64,000 bases of DNA, taken from NCBI RefSeq assembly GCF_014203225.1, contig NZ_JACHIO010000013.1:62001-126000 (forward strand). The letters run 5' to 3'. This DNA is from Granulicella mallensis (lineage in GTDB: Bacteria; Acidobacteriota; Terriglobia; Terriglobales; Acidobacteriaceae). The position numbers and the translations under genes were made by a program. The stretch's first letter is position 1. The number at the start of each line of letters is the position of its first letter. The notes under the pieces are model-generated. The model made no database searches. It was not told where the DNA came from and saw only the letters and a program-made list of their open reading frames with translations. This document shows, one piece after another, positions 61,512-64,000 of this stretch.

Positions 61512-64000
61512 GTGACTCCACCTTCAGACAGCCAGCGGGGCTTTCTACCGATAGTTCATAGATTGAACGCGCCATCACGTGAATGATCGGCCCTTCTTTC
61601 TGAATCGGTCCTTCCACTCCAATGAACTTAGCCTGCTGAATCACTCGACGATTCTGCTCAAAGAAATCGGGCGCGACAAAGATTCTAAATTCGCCCGTCT
61701 CGTCCGCTACACCAATGAAGACGACGCCCGATGCTGTACCTGGACGTTGCTTCACGAAGGCCAGCCCTGCTGTTTTTACCCACGCACCGTCGGCACAGTT
61801 TGCGAGGTCAGCCGCCCGTAGGTAACCCTTGCGATGCAACTCCTGCCTTCGGAACCACATGGGGTGCGGGCCAGTAGTGACACTGCTGACGGCGTAGTCC
61901 GCGACCAGCCGCTCTTCTGGAGTCATTGCCGCCAATGGAGATTCGCCTGGTTCCTCACTAAGCCATTGGCTCTGCTGCATGAGCAACGGTCCTTCCGGCT
62001 TTCCCGCACGTTCGACCTGCCACAGGGCATCGCGACGGTGTTGCACACCATCGAGCGTGTTGAGTGCGCCGATATTCGCGAGGAGCGCCAGTTCCTTTCG
62101 GTTGAGTTGCGGCACGCGCAGCACGAGATCATCTACCGATGCATACCGGTTGAGCACACGGCTTCTGACAATCGCTTCGGCACACTGACCACGTAGCCCT
62201 CTCACGTAGCCGAGTCCGAGACGAAGCGATAACGACTGGTCGTCTTCGTGCTCAACCGTGCAAGGCCAATCGGACACTTGTATGTCGATAGGCTTCACGC
62301 GTAATCCATGCCGACGCGCATCTTCAATGAGAACCGAGGGACTGTAGAAGCCCATCGGCTGGTTATTTAATATGGCGCACGTAAACGCCGCGAGATATTT
62401 GACCTTGATATAGGCCGAGGCATACGCGATCAAAGCAAAGCTGGCAGCATGACTTTCTGGGAATCCGTAAAGCGCAAACGAGCTGATGTTCTGAATGATC
62501 GTCTCTTGCGTCGCAGCATCCAGACCGTTTGACGTCATGCCAGCACGCAACCGTCCTTCGAGGTTTTTCATGCGTTCCCAGGACCGCCGCATACCCACCG
62601 CACGGCGAAGCTCTTCTGCTTCCGATCCTGAGAAGTTAGCGACCACCATCGCCATCCGCAGCAGTTGTTCTTGAAACAGCGGGACACCTAATGTCCGTTT
62701 GAGTGTTGATTCCAGGGAAGGGTGAGGATAGGTCACCTCTTCCTTCTTCTGGCGACGACGCATGTAGGGGTGCATCATCTTGCCAACGATCGGCCCTGGC
62801 CGAATGATGGCGACCTGCACGACGAGATCATAAAACTTTTCTGGGCGATTCTTGGGTAAGGATGATTTTTGCGCCTGGCTTTCCACTTGAAACATGCCGA
62901 TGGTGTCGGCAAGTTGCAGCGTTCGATAGACCCCTTCATCTTCCGGCAATTGCGCGAGATCGAGAGTTTCACCGTAGTGTTCAGGGACGAGCGTGAGGCA
63001 GTCCTTGAGCACAGCCATCATGCCAAGCCCCAGAAGATCTACCTTGATGATGCCCAGGTTTGCGCAGTCCTCTTTATCCCACTGCACAACGGTTCGACCC
63101 GGCATCGACGCCCGCTCCAGAGGGACGACTTTGTCGAGCTGCCCTTGGCAGATCACCATACCGCCCGAGTGCTGTCCGAGGTGCCTTGGAAAGTCCTGTA
63201 TTCGCATACAGAGTTCGAGATACTTTGCAATGCGCGGATGCTGTACGTCGAAGCCGGCATTCTGAAACGAACGCGCCATCGTATCGTTCGGCCCTTTCCA
63301 CTCGTAGTTCGCAACCAGGCCTGATAGCCGCTGCAGCGACTCAGGATCGAAGCCCAGGGCTTTGCCAACATCACGTGCTGCGGACTTGCCACGATACGTG
63401 ATGACGTTCGCCGTCATCGCCGCCCCAAGTTGCCCGTAACGCTCATAGACGTACTGGATGGCTTGCTCGCGCTTCTCTTCAGAAGGCAGGTCAAGATCAA
63501 TGTCCGGCCATTCGCCTCGGCTTTCGGAGAGAAAGCGCTCGAACAGAAGTTCCATGCCGACCGGATCAATCGCGGTGATTTCGAGCGCATAACAGACGGC
63601 GGAATTTGCCGCGCTCCCGCGACCCTGAATCAATATGCCGTACTTCTTGCAGTATTCGACGATGTCCCAGACGATGAGGAAATATCCGGCGAACCCGAGC
63701 TTCTCAATCAGCTTGAGTTCATGAGCGACTTGTTTCTTCGCGCGTTCGAGAAGGCCAGCGTCCCTTTTCGGCCCATACCGCCGGGTGACGCCTTCGGCCA
63801 CACGCTTCGCGAGAAACGAATCCATCGTCTCGCCGTCAGGCACCGGGTAGCGTGGGAACTCATAGCCGAGGTCCGAGAGCTGGAACCCCAGACGCGATGA
63901 GAGCTCGACCGTGTTTTCGACGGCCCCCAGAATATCGCGGAACAGCGGCACCATCTTGTCGGCGGAGCGCAGATGCCTTTGGTTATTGAGGGCGAGCAGG
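61498..64000 (-). CDS. dnaE2: Error-prone DNA polymerase DnaE2 (ImuC), N-terminus outside window
   Basis: The frame is open to the window edge: codons upstream of the Met at 63954 read LLALNNQRHLRSADK, so the gene continues to the right and only about 834 C-terminal residues are seen. The C-family polymerase palm has GRGSAANSAVCYAL and WPDIDLDLPSEEKREQAI with the catalytic Asp residues, GMVICQGQLDKVVPLERA, a helix-hairpin-helix segment (LNRKELALLANIGALN) and an OB domain. The PHP domain is off-window. DnaE2 does translesion synthesis with ImuA/ImuB partners, which may lie beyond the edge. Confidence 0.95.
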   Translation of the reverse strand, partial: LLALNNQRHLRSADKMVPLFRDILGAVENTVELSSRLGFQLSDLGYEFPRYPVPDGETMDSFLAKRVAEGVTRRYGPKRDAGLLERAKKQVAHELKLIEKLGFAGYFLIVWDIVEYCKKYGILIQGRGSAANSAVCYALEITAIDPVGMELLFERFLSESRGEWPDIDLDLPSEEKREQAIQYVYERYGQLGAAMTANVITYRGKSAARDVGKALGFDPESLQRLSGLVANYEWKGPNDTMARSFQNAGFDVQHPRIAKYLELCMRIQDFPRHLGQHSGGMVICQGQLDKVVPLERASMPGRTVVQWDKEDCANLGIIKVDLLGLGMMAVLKDCLTLVPEHYGETLDLAQLPEDEGVYRTLQLADTIGMFQVESQAQKSSLPKNRPEKFYDLVVQVAIIRPGPIVGKMMHPYMRRRQKKEEVTYPHPSLESTLKRTLGVPLFQEQLLRMAMVVANFSGSEAEELRRAVGMRRSWERMKNLEGRLRAGMTSNGLDAATQETIIQNISSFALYGFPESHAASFALIAYASAYIKVKYLAAFTCAILNNQPMGFYSPSVLIEDARRHGLRVKPIDIQVSDWPCTVEHEDDQSLSLRLGLGYVRGLRGQCAEAIVRSRVLNRYASVDDLVLRVPQLNRKELALLANIGALNTLDGVQHRRDALWQVERAGKPEGPLLMQQSQWLSEEPGESPLAAMTPEERLVADYAVSSVTTGPHPMWFRRQELHRKGYLRAADLANCADGAWVKTAGLAFVKQRPGTASGVVFIGVADETGEFRIFVAPDFFEQNRRVIQQAKFIGVEGPIQKEGPIIHVMARSIYELSVESPAGCLKVESHDFH

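Overview
The window looks like a chromosomal segment of an acidobacterium (Acidobacteriota, Terriglobia-like). This rests on an Oar/TonB-type receptor, abundant secreted carbohydrate-active proteins, GC-rich codon use, and long mosaic inverted repeats between housekeeping genes. The species cannot be read from the sequence. The window divides into a core-chromosome half (1 to about 30.0 kb) and an integrative conjugative element (ICE) that begins beside a tRNA-Thr gene and runs off the right edge.

Core half. At the left edge is a TonB-dependent receptor cut by the window start. It is followed by a TIGR03790-type secreted protein whose domain is split by CBM6 modules, and an SGNH/GDSL hydrolase with a bulb-lectin tail. 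A minus-strand group follows: ssb, a small membrane protein, a DUF420 protein and heme O synthase (ctaB), then a secreted unknown and an acyl-CoA dehydrogenase. On the plus strand come a ComF-type protein, an HNH endonuclease, an S9 peptidase, recX, a DUF429 protein, a CDP-alcohol phosphatidyltransferase broken by a one-base frameshift, alaS, an AMIN/amidase_3 cell-wall amidase, a membrane protein and a GH28 polygalacturonase. A PIN/Phd-type toxin-antitoxin pair lies on the minus strand before alaS. Four large inverted repeats (about 140-215 bp) with related arms, plus decayed or unrelated hairpin repeats, fill many of the gaps.

ICE half. tRNA-Thr(CGT) at 29994-30069 is immediately followed by a tyrosine integrase and a small excisionase-like gene. 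A LysR regulator leads a plus-strand conjugation module with VirB2, B3, B4, B9, B10, a B5/TrbJ-like protein, a small membrane protein, B6, B8 and B11. Next come a DUF7673 protein, a second SSB, a RepB-type primase, two small accessory proteins around a hairpin-rich oriT candidate, a VirD4/TraD coupling protein and a MobF (TrwC/TraI) relaxase. No VirB1 is seen.

Cargo. From 50.3 to 61.5 kb the element carries mostly minus-strand genes that look like a defence island: an ABC-three-component system (DUF3732 SMC-like ATPase, middle component, nuclease-like effector), a permuted NlpC/P60-type protein with a small CxxC protein, a Gabija-like OLD nuclease plus UvrD helicase pair followed by an all-helical protein with an Rx4H motif, and a divergent gene that joins a restriction-endonuclease-like domain to a TOPRIM-like domain. 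The window ends inside dnaE2, an error-prone polymerase gene. The best candidates for undescribed biology are the Gabija-like cluster with its two extra neighbours, the REase-TOPRIM protein, and the TIGR03790 protein with carbohydrate-binding modules inserted inside its fold.
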